Notes: generated from the letters alone by a model not told the origin. DNA of 64,000 bases from Longimicrobium sp. (GCA_036389795.1 DASVWD010000223.1:1-64000); one strand, 5' to 3'; numbered from the stretch's first letter, positions 20,298 through 28,886 are shown. Numbers and translations are program-made.

Positions 20298-22046
20298 TCA
20301 CCGCGGCCTGCGATTGACGCGGTACACCTGCAGCTGCTTCTCGGAGACGATCACCCAGCGTCCCTCGCGCTTCTCCAGGATCAGCTCCTGGCGCATGGAG
20401 CCGGTCCACGCCTCGTCGTCGCCCAGGAACTCCCAACTCTTGTCCACCAGGTCGCGCGCGCGGCCGTCGTCGCGGAAGGTGACGGCCTGGCGGTGCACGG
20501 TGATGCTGCGCCGCGGGTACTGCTCCAGCGCCGTCCGCCGGTCGCGGCGCACGAATGAGCGCGAGGCGTTCTCCTCGTTGTAGTAGTCCACCCGCCGGCC
20601 GTAGTACGACATGTGGCGGTCCAGGTCGCCGTCCACCCAGGCCTTGTTGGCGTCCAGCACCGCCGCCTGGATCGCCGCCGCCTCGGCGCGCTGCGACGCG
20701 GCCCGCGCGGCCGCGGTGTCTTCCGCGGGCGGGGCCGGGGCGCTCTCGGCGGGGAGCGCCGCGGCGGGCGGGGGCGCGGCGGTGTCTTCCAGCGACTCCG
20801 ACGCCGCGCCCTGCAGCCGCACGAACTCCTCCTCCAGCGCGGCGAGCCGGCTGGTGTCGGGGAGCGCCGGCGCCGCCTCGGCCGTGCGCTCGCGGTCGCC
20901 GCCGCCGCGCGTGGCCGCCCACACCGCGATCAGCCCGGCGAGCAGGACGGCCGGGATCCCCCACAGCGCGGGAGAGCGGCGCCGCGCGCGCCGGACGGAG
21001 GCCGCCGGACCCGGGCCGGGCGGCGGGCCGACCACGATCGGCGGCGCCTCGCGCGGCGCGGCGGGCGGCGGGGCCGGGGGCGCGGAAGCGGCCGCGGCGG
21101 CGGCTGCGGGCATGGCGACGGTGGCGTCCGCGGGGACGGCGACCGGCGCCTCGGCGAGGGGCGGGTGCAGGAGCGTGCGGTCCTCCGCCTCGGCGAGCGC
21201 CTCGGCGAAGGCGGCGGCGTTGGGGTAGCGCTCGGCGGGGTCGCGGCGCAGCGCGCGGCCGATCACCTCGCGCAGCGGCGCGGGAACGGCGCGCCAGCGC
21301 GGCGTCTCCACCAGCGGCACCTCCTCGCCGGCCAGGAGCCGCTTGCGCTCGCGCTCGGAGAAGGGGCGCTCGCCGGTGAGCAGCTCGTAGCCGATCAGCC
21401 CCAGCTGGTACACGTCCGACGCGGGACTGACGGCGCGCTCGGGGTCCAGCTGCTCGGGCGACGCGTACGCGGGGGAGTGCGGGAGCTGGCCCAGGATGGT
21501 GATGCTGTCCGAGTCCGCGCCCTCCAGCGGCTTGGCGATGCCGAAGTCCAGCAGCCGCACCGACTCCAGGGCGCCGGCGCCCACCAGGAACACGTTGGCG
21601 GGCTTCACGTCGCGGTGCACGATCCCCACGCGGTGGCCGGCGGAGAGCCCGCGCGCGGCCTCGCGCAGGATGCGCAGCGCCTCCTCGGGCGGGGGCGGCC
21701 CGTCGACGAGCGCCTGCTTGAGGTCGCGCCCGCGCAGGAGCTCCATGACGATGAAGTCCAGGTCCAGCTCGGGGTCGGTCCCGTAGTCGTAGATCTGGAC
21801 CACGTTCGGGTGGTGGGGGATGCGCGCCGCCGAGGCCGCCTCGCGCCGGAAGCGCTCGCGCAGGTTGTCGCGCAGCCCCTCCGACTCGGCCGGGATGGAG
21901 ACCACCTTGACCGCCACGGGGCGCCCCAGAGTGTGGTCGAGCCCGCGGAAGACCACGCTCATCCCGCCGGAGCCGATCACCTCCTCCAGCTCGTAGCGCC
22001 CGGCGAGCGTGCGCCCGACCAGGACCCGTCCGAAGGGCTGGCTCAT
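20298..22046 (-). CDS. PknB-type Ser/Thr protein kinase with C-terminal NTF2-like domain
   Basis: 582 aa. Kinase motifs: IGSGGMSVVFRG (Gly loop), PVAVKVV (Lys), IVHRDVKPANV (HRD, catalytic Asp), LLDFGIAK (DFG) and PAYASPEQLDP (APE region). A Pro/Ala linker from about residue 300 leads to one membrane span (ALWGIPAVLLAGLIAVWAA, about residue 385), then a coiled-coil-like stretch and an extracytoplasmic domain (DANKAWVDGDLDRHMSYYG) resembling SnoaL/DUF4440 NTF2-like folds, a likely ligand sensor. The start overlaps the DinB stop (ATGA), so the two are coupled. The long frame upstream of the ATG is a shadow of the DinB gene. Confidence 0.9.
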   Translation of the reverse strand: MSQPFGRVLVGRTLAGRYELEEVIGSGGMSVVFRGLDHTLGRPVAVKVVSIPAESEGLRDNLRERFRREAASAARIPHHPNVVQIYDYGTDPELDLDFIVMELLRGRDLKQALVDGPPPPEEALRILREAARGLSAGHRVGIVHRDVKPANVFLVGAGALESVRLLDFGIAKPLEGADSDSITILGQLPHSPAYASPEQLDPERAVSPASDVYQLGLIGYELLTGERPFSERERKRLLAGEEVPLVETPRWRAVPAPLREVIGRALRRDPAERYPNAAAFAEALAEAEDRTLLHPPLAEAPVAVPADATVAMPAAAAAAASAPPAPPPAAPREAPPIVVGPPPGPGPAASVRRARRRSPALWGIPAVLLAGLIAVWAATRGGGDRERTAEAAPALPDTSRLAALEEEFVRLQGAASESLEDTAAPPPAAALPAESAPAPPAEDTAAARAASQRAEAAAIQAAVLDANKAWVDGDLDRHMSYYGRRVDYYNEENASRSFVRRDRRTALEQYPRRSITVHRQAVTFRDDGRARDLVDKSWEFLGDDEAWTGSMRQELILEKREGRWVIVSEKQLQVYRVNRRPR

Positions 22047-22564
22047 CCCGCGCCCGCCTCCACGGCGGGCGCGCGGGCGTCCTGCCCTCGCACCGCCAGC
22101 GCGATCTGCCGCACGGCGCCCAGGTGGTAGGCCGCGTGCGCGAGCGCCCCCGCCACGGCCGCGAGCGTGAGCTCCTTCCAGTCCCGCACCTCGTCGACGG
22201 TGCGGCGGAGGCGCTCGTACTCGCCCCGGAGCGCGGCCCGCAGCTCCTCCCACCCGCGCTCGTCGACCGTCTCCACCGCCCAGCTCCGGGCCCAGTCGGG
22301 ACGCACCCGCTCGCCCGCGATGAAGCGCGACAGCACGTCCATGCTGAAGCGCAGGTGCTCGGCGTGCGCGGCCACGCTCCTCCTCCCCGACCCCGGCGCG
22401 CGCGACGCCTCCCCGGCCGAGAGCGCGCGCAGGGTGCCGAAGAGCCCGGAGTCCGCCGCGTTCTCCACGAACCACGTCATCCGCGGGTCGCGCGGCCCCT
22501 CGTACCCTTCCGCCAGCACTTCCAGCAGCGAGCGCAGCACCGCGTCCCGCGTGAAGATCGACAT
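22043..22564 (-). CDS. DinB-family four-helix-bundle protein
   Basis: 173 aa starting MSIFTRDAVLRSLLEVLAEG. The DinB/YfiT-type metal-site histidines are seen in VAAHAEHLRFSMDVL and AGALAHAAYHLGAVRQI, arranged as in metal-dependent thiol transferase-like bundles. Biochemical role unknown. It is the first gene of a two-gene operon with the kinase (4-nt overlap). A longer in-frame ATG at 22675 adds a low-similarity extension and is not preferred. Confidence 0.78.
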   Translation of the reverse strand: MSIFTRDAVLRSLLEVLAEGYEGPRDPRMTWFVENAADSGLFGTLRALSAGEASRAPGSGRRSVAAHAEHLRFSMDVLSRFIAGERVRPDWARSWAVETVDERGWEELRAALRGEYERLRRTVDEVRDWKELTLAAVAGALAHAAYHLGAVRQIALAVRGQDARAPAVEAGAG

Positions 22565-22683
22565 CCTCGTCTCCGTACGCCTGGGTCGAACCCGAGCGAA
22601 GGAGGGGGAGCAAGGGGTATGCCTTGGACGGATCGCCCTTCCCGGATGCCGCTCGTGCGCTTCCCCGGTGGTCAACTGCTCAT

Positions 22684-22773
22684 CTCACACGGGGGAAACA
22701 GAGGAAGCAGAGAACTCACCGCTCGTCGTGGTTTCCTCTGCTACCTCTGCTTCCTCTGCGTGAGGCCAGGCAG
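22684..22773. repeat. Long imperfect hairpin of GCAGAGGAAGCAGAGG words, second copy
   Basis: Arms AACAGAGGAAGCAGAGA and TCTGCTACCTCTGCTTCCTC; outer ends are TCACAC and GCGTGA, as in the copy at 15174-15254. It fills the gap between the antiporter stop and the DinB start. Confidence 0.7.
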
Positions 22774-22792
22774 TTCGTGGTTTGATCTCATA

Positions 22793-24076
22793 TCACACGA
22801 TGAGCTGCACCCGCTCGGGCTCGCTCTCAGCCTCCGCCTGGTCGGCGCGGATCAGGCGGGCGGGGTAGACCAGCTCCAGCAGCGGCGAGGTCATGAAGGT
22901 GGTCGCCAGCGCCATCAGCACCAGCATGGCGAAGAGCGCGGGCGAGATCACCCCGATGTCCAGGCCGATGTTCAGGATCACCAGCTCCATCAGCCCGCGC
23001 GTGTTCATCAGCACCCCGATCGCCCCCGCCTCGCGCCAGCCCATCCCCGTCGCCCGCGCCGCCACCGCCGAGCCGCCCCACTTCCCGGCGATGGCGACCA
23101 CCACGATCACCCCGCAGAACGCCCACATCTCCATCCCCTCCAGCAGGCCGACCCGCGTCCGGAGGCCCGTGAAGGCGAAGAAGAGCGGGAGGAGCAGCAC
23201 CACGGTGAGGTCCTCCAGCTTCTCGGAGAGCGCGTGGACGAAGCCCTCGCCGCGGGGCATCACCGCGCCGGCCAGGAAGGCGCCGAAGAGGGCGTGGATC
23301 CCCAGCGCCTCCGTCGTCCAGGCGGACGCGAGCACCACCAGGAGGATCGCGGCCAGCATGTCCTGCGTGAGCACCTCGCCCCGGCGCGCGTACCAGCGCT
23401 CCAGCCCCGCCAGCGGGCGGCGCGCCACGAAGAGCATGAGCAGGATGAAGGCAGCCGAGCCGCCGAGCGTGGCCCAGAGCGGCGGCCCGCCCGCGCCCGA
23501 GCGCACCAGCGCCACCACGCCCGCCAGGATCCACCACGCCGTCACGTCGTTCACCGCCGCGCAGGCGAGCGCCACGGCGCCCACCCGGGTGCCCAGCAGG
23601 TCGCGCTCGGTGAGGATGCGCGCCAGCACGGGGAAGGCGGTCACGCTCATGGCCGCGCCCATGAAGAGCGCGAAGCCGCCGAAGCGCACCCCGTCGTCCG
23701 AGAGGCGCGGGTAGAGGAAGAGCGCCAGCGCGGCGCCCAGCACGAAGGGCACGGCGATGCTGGCGTGGCTGGTGACCACGGCGGTGCGGCTCCTCCCCCG
23801 CAGCAGCCGCGGGTCGAGCTCCAGCCCCACCAGGAACATGAAGATGAGCAGCCCCACCTGGCTGATGGCGCCCAGCAGCCCCAGCGACCCGGCCGGGAAG
23901 AGCCGCTCCGACACCGCCGGCGCCGCCCAGCCGAGAAGCGACGGCCCCAGCAGGATCCCGGCGACCATCTCGCCCATCACCTGCGGCTGGCGGATGCGGC
24001 GGAAGAGGACCCCCACCAGCCGCGCGGCCGCCACGATCACGCCCACCTGCACCAGCAGGAGGAGGAGGTCCGTCAT
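22793..24076 (-). CDS. CPA2-type cation:proton antiporter (KefB/NapA-like)
   Basis: 427 aa, about 12 hydrophobic spans. Features of CPA2 exchangers: GILLGPSLLGW, LLIFMFLVGLELDPRLL, SVTAFPVLARILTERDL, CAAVNDVTAWWILAG (the ion-binding ND of the core) and GIHALFGAFLAGAVMPR, then NTRGLMELVILNIGLDIG. It lacks the C-terminal TrkA-N domain of KefB, so it ends just after the membrane part. It exchanges Na+ or K+ for H+ across the inner membrane. It overlaps the following membrane-anchored gene by 4 nt (ATGA). Confidence 0.92.
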   Translation of the reverse strand: MTDLLLLLVQVGVIVAAARLVGVLFRRIRQPQVMGEMVAGILLGPSLLGWAAPAVSERLFPAGSLGLLGAISQVGLLIFMFLVGLELDPRLLRGRSRTAVVTSHASIAVPFVLGAALALFLYPRLSDDGVRFGGFALFMGAAMSVTAFPVLARILTERDLLGTRVGAVALACAAVNDVTAWWILAGVVALVRSGAGGPPLWATLGGSAAFILLMLFVARRPLAGLERWYARRGEVLTQDMLAAILLVVLASAWTTEALGIHALFGAFLAGAVMPRGEGFVHALSEKLEDLTVVLLLPLFFAFTGLRTRVGLLEGMEMWAFCGVIVVVAIAGKWGGSAVAARATGMGWREAGAIGVLMNTRGLMELVILNIGLDIGVISPALFAMLVLMALATTFMTSPLLELVYPARLIRADQAEAESEPERVQLIV

Positions 24077-24534
24077 CGGCGCCCCCTCCCCCGCCCCGCC
24101 GGCTGCCGGACGGCGGCGACGTGCGTCGGGCGGCAGCGCGGGTCGCCGGGGATCAGGATCGTCCCGGTCATCCGGTCGGGCTCGGCGGCGCGGTCGACCC
24201 GCGCCCGGAAGACCATCCCCCGCCCCGGGTCGCACGGAGAGTCCGCCGGCGGGACAGGACCGGTCTTCTCGACGGCCAGGATCGAGTCGCCCTGGAGCAC
24301 GCCCGTGAACCGGAGCACGCCGGCCTGGACCACCAGGTGGACGCCCGACTGCTCCACCTCCAGCAGCAGCGGCTCGGGGCGCCTCTCGCTCCGCCACGTC
24401 CCGCCGACCGACGGCGGCGCCTGCAGGCCGCGGCCCGCGCGCAGGATCGCCAGCAGCGCGGCCAGCGGGAGGCCCACCAGCAACGCGTAGAACAGGAGCG
24501 CGCGGAGCGCGGAGGCGCGGGGGATCGGGCTCAC
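24073..24534 (-). CDS. Membrane-anchored protein of unknown function
   Basis: 153 aa from a GTG at 24534; the exact start is uncertain because no clear ribosome-binding site precedes it and the frame stays open upstream. One N-terminal hydrophobic helix (LRALLFYALLVGLPLAALLA) is followed by an extracytoplasmic beta-rich domain (GTWRSERRPEPLLLEVEQSG, RFTGVLQGDSILAVEKTG). It is the upstream partner of the antiporter (ATGA overlap), so it may be an accessory subunit. Not recognised. Confidence 0.6.
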   Translation of the reverse strand: MSPIPRASALRALLFYALLVGLPLAALLAILRAGRGLQAPPSVGGTWRSERRPEPLLLEVEQSGVHLVVQAGVLRFTGVLQGDSILAVEKTGPVPPADSPCDPGRGMVFRARVDRAAEPDRMTGTILIPGDPRCRPTHVAAVRQPAGRGRGRR

Positions 24535-24780
24535 GGGTGCGTACGTCAACAAAAAGCCGCCTCGTCGGCGCGGGCGGCGGAGAAAAGCGCGTTCCGGGGG
24601 CGCGGGGCGGAATCTAGCTGCCGCCGGTCCGGACGCAACGCGGACTTCGCCCTCGCCCTCCCCTGCACGCCGCACCGGGCACGCGCGCCCGACCGTCTCT
24701 CCCTCTCACCTCCACCGATCACCGGAGCGGGCGTGGACAAAGTGTACAGCGTTTGCCAGCAGTATGTCCAATGTTGTACC

Positions 24781-24797
24781 TGGACAGGTCATGAACA
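24781..24797 (+). promoter_or_regulatory. Candidate CarH operator, upstream pair
   Basis: TGGACA (24781) and TGAACA (24792) begin exactly 11 bp apart. CarH-type photoreceptors are known to bind tandem 11-bp repeats containing TnnACA. Further TnnACA motifs occur at 24734 and 24743. Confidence 0.5.
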
Positions 24798-24858
24798 AAC
24801 CCGGTCGCCGTCAGTGTTTTCGCATCAGTCGCGTCAATTCGCCGTCCGTGGAATCTCT

Positions 24859-24888
24859 TGACAAAGATTGAACAGACCTTGTAGGCTT
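24859..24888 (+). promoter_or_regulatory. Candidate promoter overlapped by a second CarH operator pair
   Basis: A perfect -35 (TTGACA, 24859-24864) with a TAGGCT -10 at 24883-24888 (18-bp spacer). The -35 itself fits TnnACA and is followed 11 bp later by TGAACA (24870), so repressor binding would cover the -35. Confidence 0.55.
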
Positions 24889-24895
24889 CTCGCCA

Positions 24896-25848
24896 TGTCA
24901 CGGGACGACGTGGAGCGGGAGCCGAGACACCCGATCCGGGTGGTGAGCGAGCGCACGGGGCTCTCGCCCGACGTGCTGCGCGCCTGGGAGAAGCGCTACG
25001 GCGCCGTCGCCCCGCCGCGGCGCGAGGGGATGGGGCAGCGGCTGTACAGCGACGCCGACGTGGAGCGGCTGCGGCTGCTCCGGCGCGTGACCCAGGCCGG
25101 GCGCCCGATCGGCCAGGTGGCGGGGCTGGGCGACGACGAGCTGCTCAGGCTGGCGCGCGAGGACGAGGAGCAGCGCGCCCTGCTGGCCGCCTCGCCCGCC
25201 GCGCGGCGCGACGGCCGGGCCGCGGCCGCGTACGTCAGCCGCGCGCTGGACGAGGCGCGCGCCCTGGACGGCCCCGGGCTGGAGGGGGTGCTGCGGCGCG
25301 CCCTGGTGGCCATGGGGGCCGAGTCGTTCATCGACGAGGTGGCGGTGGCGTTCCTGCGCGCCGTGGGCGCCGGGTGGGAGGAGGGGCGGCTGGGGGTGGC
25401 GCACGAGCACCTGGCCTCGGCGGCGCTGACCGGGGTGCTGGCGATGGTCACCGACACGGCCGAGGCCAACGGGGCGGGGAGGGTGGTGGTGGCCACCCCC
25501 GCCCGCCAGCGGCACGAGCTGGGGGCGCTCCTGGCGGCGGCCACGGCGGCCACGGCCGGGTGGCGGGTCACGTACCTGGGCGCCGACCTCCCCGCCGAGG
25601 AGATCGCCCGCGCCGCCGCGCAGACCGACGCCCGCGCCGTGGCGCTCAGCGTGGTCTACCCCGCCGACGGCGCCGCGCTGGGCGACGAGATGCGCCGGCT
25701 GCGGCGCGCCCTGCCGCCCGGGACCGCGGTGATCGCCGGCGGCGAGGGGGCGCGGCGCCTGGGCCCGCTCCTGCACGAGACGGCGATCACCTTCCTCCCC
25801 ACCCTCCCCGAGTTCCGCCGCGCGCTGGAGCAGATGGGAAGTGCGTGA
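24896..25848 (+). CDS. CarH/LitR-type B12-dependent photoreceptor transcriptional regulator
   Basis: 316 aa from ATG 24896. Residues 15-80 form a MerR winged helix (IRVVSERTGLSPDVLRAWEK). Residues about 110-190 are the B12-binding helical bundle with the CarH signature W-x9-EH (WEEGRLGVAHEH), which caps adenosylcobalamin. Residues about 190-310 are the Rossmann-like cobalamin domain with the lower-ligand His in RQRHELGALLA, then WRVTYLGADLP. In characterised homologues the dark AdoCbl tetramer represses carotenoid genes and light disrupts it. The promoter shows 11-bp-spaced TnnACA repeats, so autoregulation is likely. Carotenoid genes are not in this window. Confidence 0.85.
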
Positions 25849-25889
25849 GGGCTCCTCCGCGGCAACTACGATCGAGCGGGGATTCGGCG

Positions 25890-27011
25890 CTATTCCGATT
25901 CGAGGACCTGCAGCTGGGATTCCATCCGCCTGCGAGCAGCCGTGATCGCGGTATGGAGCTTCTGCTCGAGGATTTCCCGCGGCGGCAGCTCGGTGATGTA
26001 CTCAGCGACCCGGATGCCGCTCTTCTCGAGCTGGAGCAGCTCGACGTGCTCCTCTGACTTGCCTGCACACAGGATGAGGCCGAGCGGCGACTCCTCGCCT
26101 GGACGCTGCTCGTATTTCTGAAGCCACCGGAGGTACAGCTCCATCTGTCCTTTGTCCGCCGCCTGGAAACGGCCCAGCTTCAGGTCGATCGCGATCAGGC
26201 GCCGCAGCCGCCGGTGGAAGAAGAGGAGGTCCAGCCGGTAGTCGACGCCGTCGACGGTCATCCGCTTCTGGCGGCCCACGAAGGCGAAATCGGTTCCGAG
26301 CTCGGCGATGAAGCCCTCGATCTCCCGGAGGATCGCCGTTTCGAGGTCTCGCTCGTCGTAGGCGTCCTTCAGGCGGAGGAAATCGAGAACGTACTGGTCA
26401 CGAAAGACCAGATCCGCGCTCATGCGATCTTCGTTGCGAAGAGCTTGCAGCTCTTTTGCGGCGAGGATCTCCGGTTTCCTGGAGATGGCGGTCCTCTCGA
26501 AGAGCATGCCCTGGATCTTCTGCTGGAGCGTGCGGACGCTCCAGCGCTCGGTCATGCACATCTGCGCGTAGAACTCGCGCCGGAGCGAATCGTCGAGGGC
26601 TGTCAGGACCACGAGGTGCGACCACCCCAATTGTGCAGACATCGTCTGCACAATCTCCGCGTCCGGGAAAGCCCTTGCCACCCGCACCATGTTGAAGAGG
26701 TTGCGCCGCGAGAAGCCGGAGCCGTACTCGGTGGCGAGGCGGTCCGCCAGCCGCTCCACGACCTGTTTTCCGTATTCGCCACGATCATCGGCCAGGACCT
26801 CGCGCCCGATCCTCTCGCCGATGCTCCAGTAGGTGATGGCCATCGCCGAGTTCACCACCCGTGCGGTGTGCTGGCGGGAGGCCTCGATCAAGGAGCGGAT
26901 CTCGGCCAGCAGCCGCCGCTCGCCGGAGGGCGGTCTCCCGGCCGGTGCCAGGTGTGCGCCGCCCACGCGTGAGATGGGCTCCGCCTTGCCTTTGGTGACT
27001 TTGTCGCTCAT
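25890..27011 (-). CDS. YhcG-family (DUF1016) PD-(D/E)XK nuclease-domain protein
   Basis: 373 aa from ATG 27011 (MSDKVTKGKAEPIS). The N-terminal DUF1016 helical domain shows ITYWSIGERIGREVL, GFSRRNLFNMVRVARAFPD and EIVQTMSAQLGWSH. The C-terminal nuclease domain has VDYRLDLLFFHRRLRRLIAI followed by DLKLGRF, with the D...(D/E)XK layout of PD-(D/E)XK enzymes, and QMELYLRWLQKYEQ. Such proteins are common near mobile and defence loci and are thought to act on DNA, but the biological role is not established. A perfect DNA palindrome lies within the coding sequence and a near copy lies upstream. Confidence 0.85.
   Translation of the reverse strand: MSDKVTKGKAEPISRVGGAHLAPAGRPPSGERRLLAEIRSLIEASRQHTARVVNSAMAITYWSIGERIGREVLADDRGEYGKQVVERLADRLATEYGSGFSRRNLFNMVRVARAFPDAEIVQTMSAQLGWSHLVVLTALDDSLRREFYAQMCMTERWSVRTLQQKIQGMLFERTAISRKPEILAAKELQALRNEDRMSADLVFRDQYVLDFLRLKDAYDERDLETAILREIEGFIAELGTDFAFVGRQKRMTVDGVDYRLDLLFFHRRLRRLIAIDLKLGRFQAADKGQMELYLRWLQKYEQRPGEESPLGLILCAGKSEEHVELLQLEKSGIRVAEYITELPPREILEQKLHTAITAARRRMESQLQVLESE
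26630..26654. repeat. Perfect 25-bp palindrome inside the YhcG gene
   Basis: ATTGTGCAGAC, three bases, GTCTGCACAAT. It encodes the conserved EIVQTMSAQL segment. A near-identical palindrome lies at 27128-27152. Confidence 0.85.
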
Positions 27012-27127
27012 CAGAATGGAATGGGAAGGAAGGTTTGGAGCGGGGGGACGGCATAATACACGAAACTGGACCGGAGCGCATCTGTCTCGAGCTTCGGCTC
27101 CCCCGTGCGCGGTGAAGCGGATGGGCC

Positions 27128-27152
27128 AATGTGCAGACGCCGTCTGCACAAT
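27128..27152. repeat. Near-perfect 25-bp palindrome upstream of the YhcG gene
   Basis: AATGTGCAGAC, GCC, GTCTGCACAAT; one mismatch between arms. It lies about 117 bp upstream of the YhcG start and continues with TTGG on the minus strand, as the in-gene copy also does after one additional base. Confidence 0.85.
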
Positions 27153-27248
27153 CGGCATCGGCTGCGCCCTTGCGGACGCCGCCCGCGCGACACAGGTTCA
27201 TCGGCGCCGCCGCGGCCCGCGGCGGACTTCTTCTTCTCGATCATCCCG

Positions 27249-27776
27249 ATGAACCATAGCATCTACCTTTCTCCCGACGAGTTGTCGCGCCTGGTGGTGG
27301 AGGCGGCCGTCAACGCCGACGAGCAGGGCTTCTGGAACGGCCCACGCCCGATCGCCGAGGACGCCGTCGGCCACCTGGTGCGCTTCCTGGGGCTGCTCCT
27401 GGCGGGCGACGACGACATCAGCCCGAAGGAGATGGACGTCTTCGCCGACGTGTTCGCCGCGGCCGCGGGCGAGCGGCCCCCGCACGAGGAGCTGCGCGCC
27501 TCCGTGCTCGACAGCGTGCTCCTGGCCGACGACCCCGACGCGCTGCAGGAGTACCTGGTGTCCACCCCCGACTACCTGCGCGCGGTGATGGCGATGGACC
27601 GCGAGCGCGGCACCCGCAACGCCGACCAGGTGGTCACCGCGCTCAGCGGCCTGGGCCTGGCCGTGCTGGCCGCCGACGGCCAGGCCGCGGTGGAGGAGGA
27701 CGCCATCTTCATCACCCACCTGAACCACCTGCGCGGCGAGCTGGAGGCCCAGGGCGTGGCCGTCACGACGGATTGA
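27249..27776 (+). CDS. Acidic helical protein of unknown function (possibly TerB-like)
   Basis: 175 aa from ATG 27249. The sequence is acidic, helix-rich and cytoplasmic (no signal or membrane segment). SPKEMDVFADVFAAAAGE and GLAVLAADGQAAVEEDAIF recall the paired helices of TerB-like (tellurite-resistance B) domains, where acidic residues bind metal, but this is weak. The frame stays open upstream through repeat sequence, so the internal ATG (MNHSIYLSPDELSR) is preferred. Terminator at 27803-27834. Confidence 0.65.
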   Translation: MNHSIYLSPDELSRLVVEAAVNADEQGFWNGPRPIAEDAVGHLVRFLGLLLAGDDDISPKEMDVFADVFAAAAGERPPHEELRASVLDSVLLADDPDALQEYLVSTPDYLRAVMAMDRERGTRNADQVVTALSGLGLAVLAADGQAAVEEDAIFITHLNHLRGELEAQGVAVTTD

Positions 27777-27802
27777 CCGCCGCAGCACCGCGTCCGAACG
27801 CG

Positions 27803-27834
27803 AAGGCCGCCTCCTCGCCGGGGGCGGCCCTTTT
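27803..27834 (+). terminator. Rho-independent terminator
   Basis: Stem GGCCGCC (27805-27811) with GGCGGCC (27823-27829), followed by CTTTTG. It lies 29 bp after the TerB-like gene. Confidence 0.75.
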
Positions 27835-27911
27835 GCGATCGGTCAGCTTCGTGCGGCAAAGACAGGTCTTCGGGCTCGATCGGCCGAGCCCATGCAAGGG
27901 AGGATCGGTCC

Positions 27912-28886
27912 ATGTCCAACCACCCCCGCGGCAGGCGCGCCGTCTTCTTCTTCTGCGCGGAGCTGGAGCGCGACCCGGTGGCGGCGCGCGTGTTCGAGGC
28001 GTCCGCCCGCCTCCTCGACCTGCGCGAGACGGGCGAGGAGGTGGACGGCTTCCCGGTGCTGGCCCACCGCGACGCGCACGGCCGCGAGCTCGCGTACGTC
28101 CGCACGGCCGACGTGCTGAGCCACGACTACCCCCGCTACCTCCCGGCGCTCACCGGGCGCTTCGCGGCGTACGACCTGGCCCTGCTGGTCAACTGGCACG
28201 AGGGCGCCAACGCGCCGGAGCGGATCCTGATGGCCCACACCACCGGCGACGTGCCCTCGGCGACGTTCGGGGCGGCCGACCCCGGCCTCACCCTGGGCGT
28301 GCTGCGGGCGCTGGAGAGAGCGCGCGCCGAGGCCGGGCTGGACCACTACCGCACGGTCACCGAGGCGACCCACTGGTCCGGCGTGCCGCGCGGGCATCCG
28401 CCCGCGCTGCTGGCGGCCTACCCGGTGCCCCTGCTGGACGTGGAGATCGGCAGCAGCCCCGCGAGCTGGGCGGACCCGGCGGCGGTGGAGGCGCTCGCCC
28501 GCGCCCTGCCGCGGGTGTTCGACGAGGCGGACGGGCCGCACGCATCGCTCCTCTGCCTGGGCGGGGTCCACTTCGAGCCCGCCTTCCGCGACGCCGTGCT
28601 GGGCGAGGCGCGGCCGCACCGGGTGGCCGTCTCGCACATCCTGGCCAACCAGTGGCTGGCGGCGGGCGGCTACGAGGGCGAGGAGGGGGTGGAGAAGCTG
28701 GCCGCCTGCGCGGCGACCATCGCCGGCGGCGTGGACGCGGTCGTCTTCCACGACAACCTGAAGGGCCCGCTCAAGGCCTCCGCCCGCGCCCTGGCCGAGC
28801 GGCTGGGCGTCCCCGCCTTCCAGCACCGGCGGCTGCGGCAGCCCGAGCCGCTGTTCCCGGCGCCCGTCCCGGAGCGGCGGGGGTGA
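27912..28886 (+). CDS. D-aminoacyl-tRNA deacylase, archaeal/plant DTD2 (DtdA/GEK1) type
   Basis: 324 aa. The sequence has the layout of DTD2-like enzymes: LLVNWHEGANAPERILMAHT in the middle, then THWSG, LLDVEIGSSPASWADP (the EIGS...W motif), LLCLGGVHFEP (GG.H metal site) and VAVSHILANQW. DTD2 removes D-amino acids wrongly attached to tRNA. The family is best known from archaea and plants, so a bacterial copy is of interest. The N-terminal 60 residues (VFFFCAELERDPVAARVFE) match the family's usual start. Predicted cytosolic. Confidence 0.75.
   Translation: MSNHPRGRRAVFFFCAELERDPVAARVFEASARLLDLRETGEEVDGFPVLAHRDAHGRELAYVRTADVLSHDYPRYLPALTGRFAAYDLALLVNWHEGANAPERILMAHTTGDVPSATFGAADPGLTLGVLRALERARAEAGLDHYRTVTEATHWSGVPRGHPPALLAAYPVPLLDVEIGSSPASWADPAAVEALARALPRVFDEADGPHASLLCLGGVHFEPAFRDAVLGEARPHRVAVSHILANQWLAAGGYEGEEGVEKLAACAATIAGGVDAVVFHDNLKGPLKASARALAERLGVPAFQHRRLRQPEPLFPAPVPERRG

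Larger units (their letters stand above)
24535..24895. other. Divergent regulatory gap upstream of the CarH-like regulator
   Basis: 361 bp between the leftward antiporter operon and the rightward regulator gene. The left part is GC-rich with a weak hairpin; the right 180 bp are AT-richer and hold several TnnACA motifs and a promoter. No gene is supported. Confidence 0.6.
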
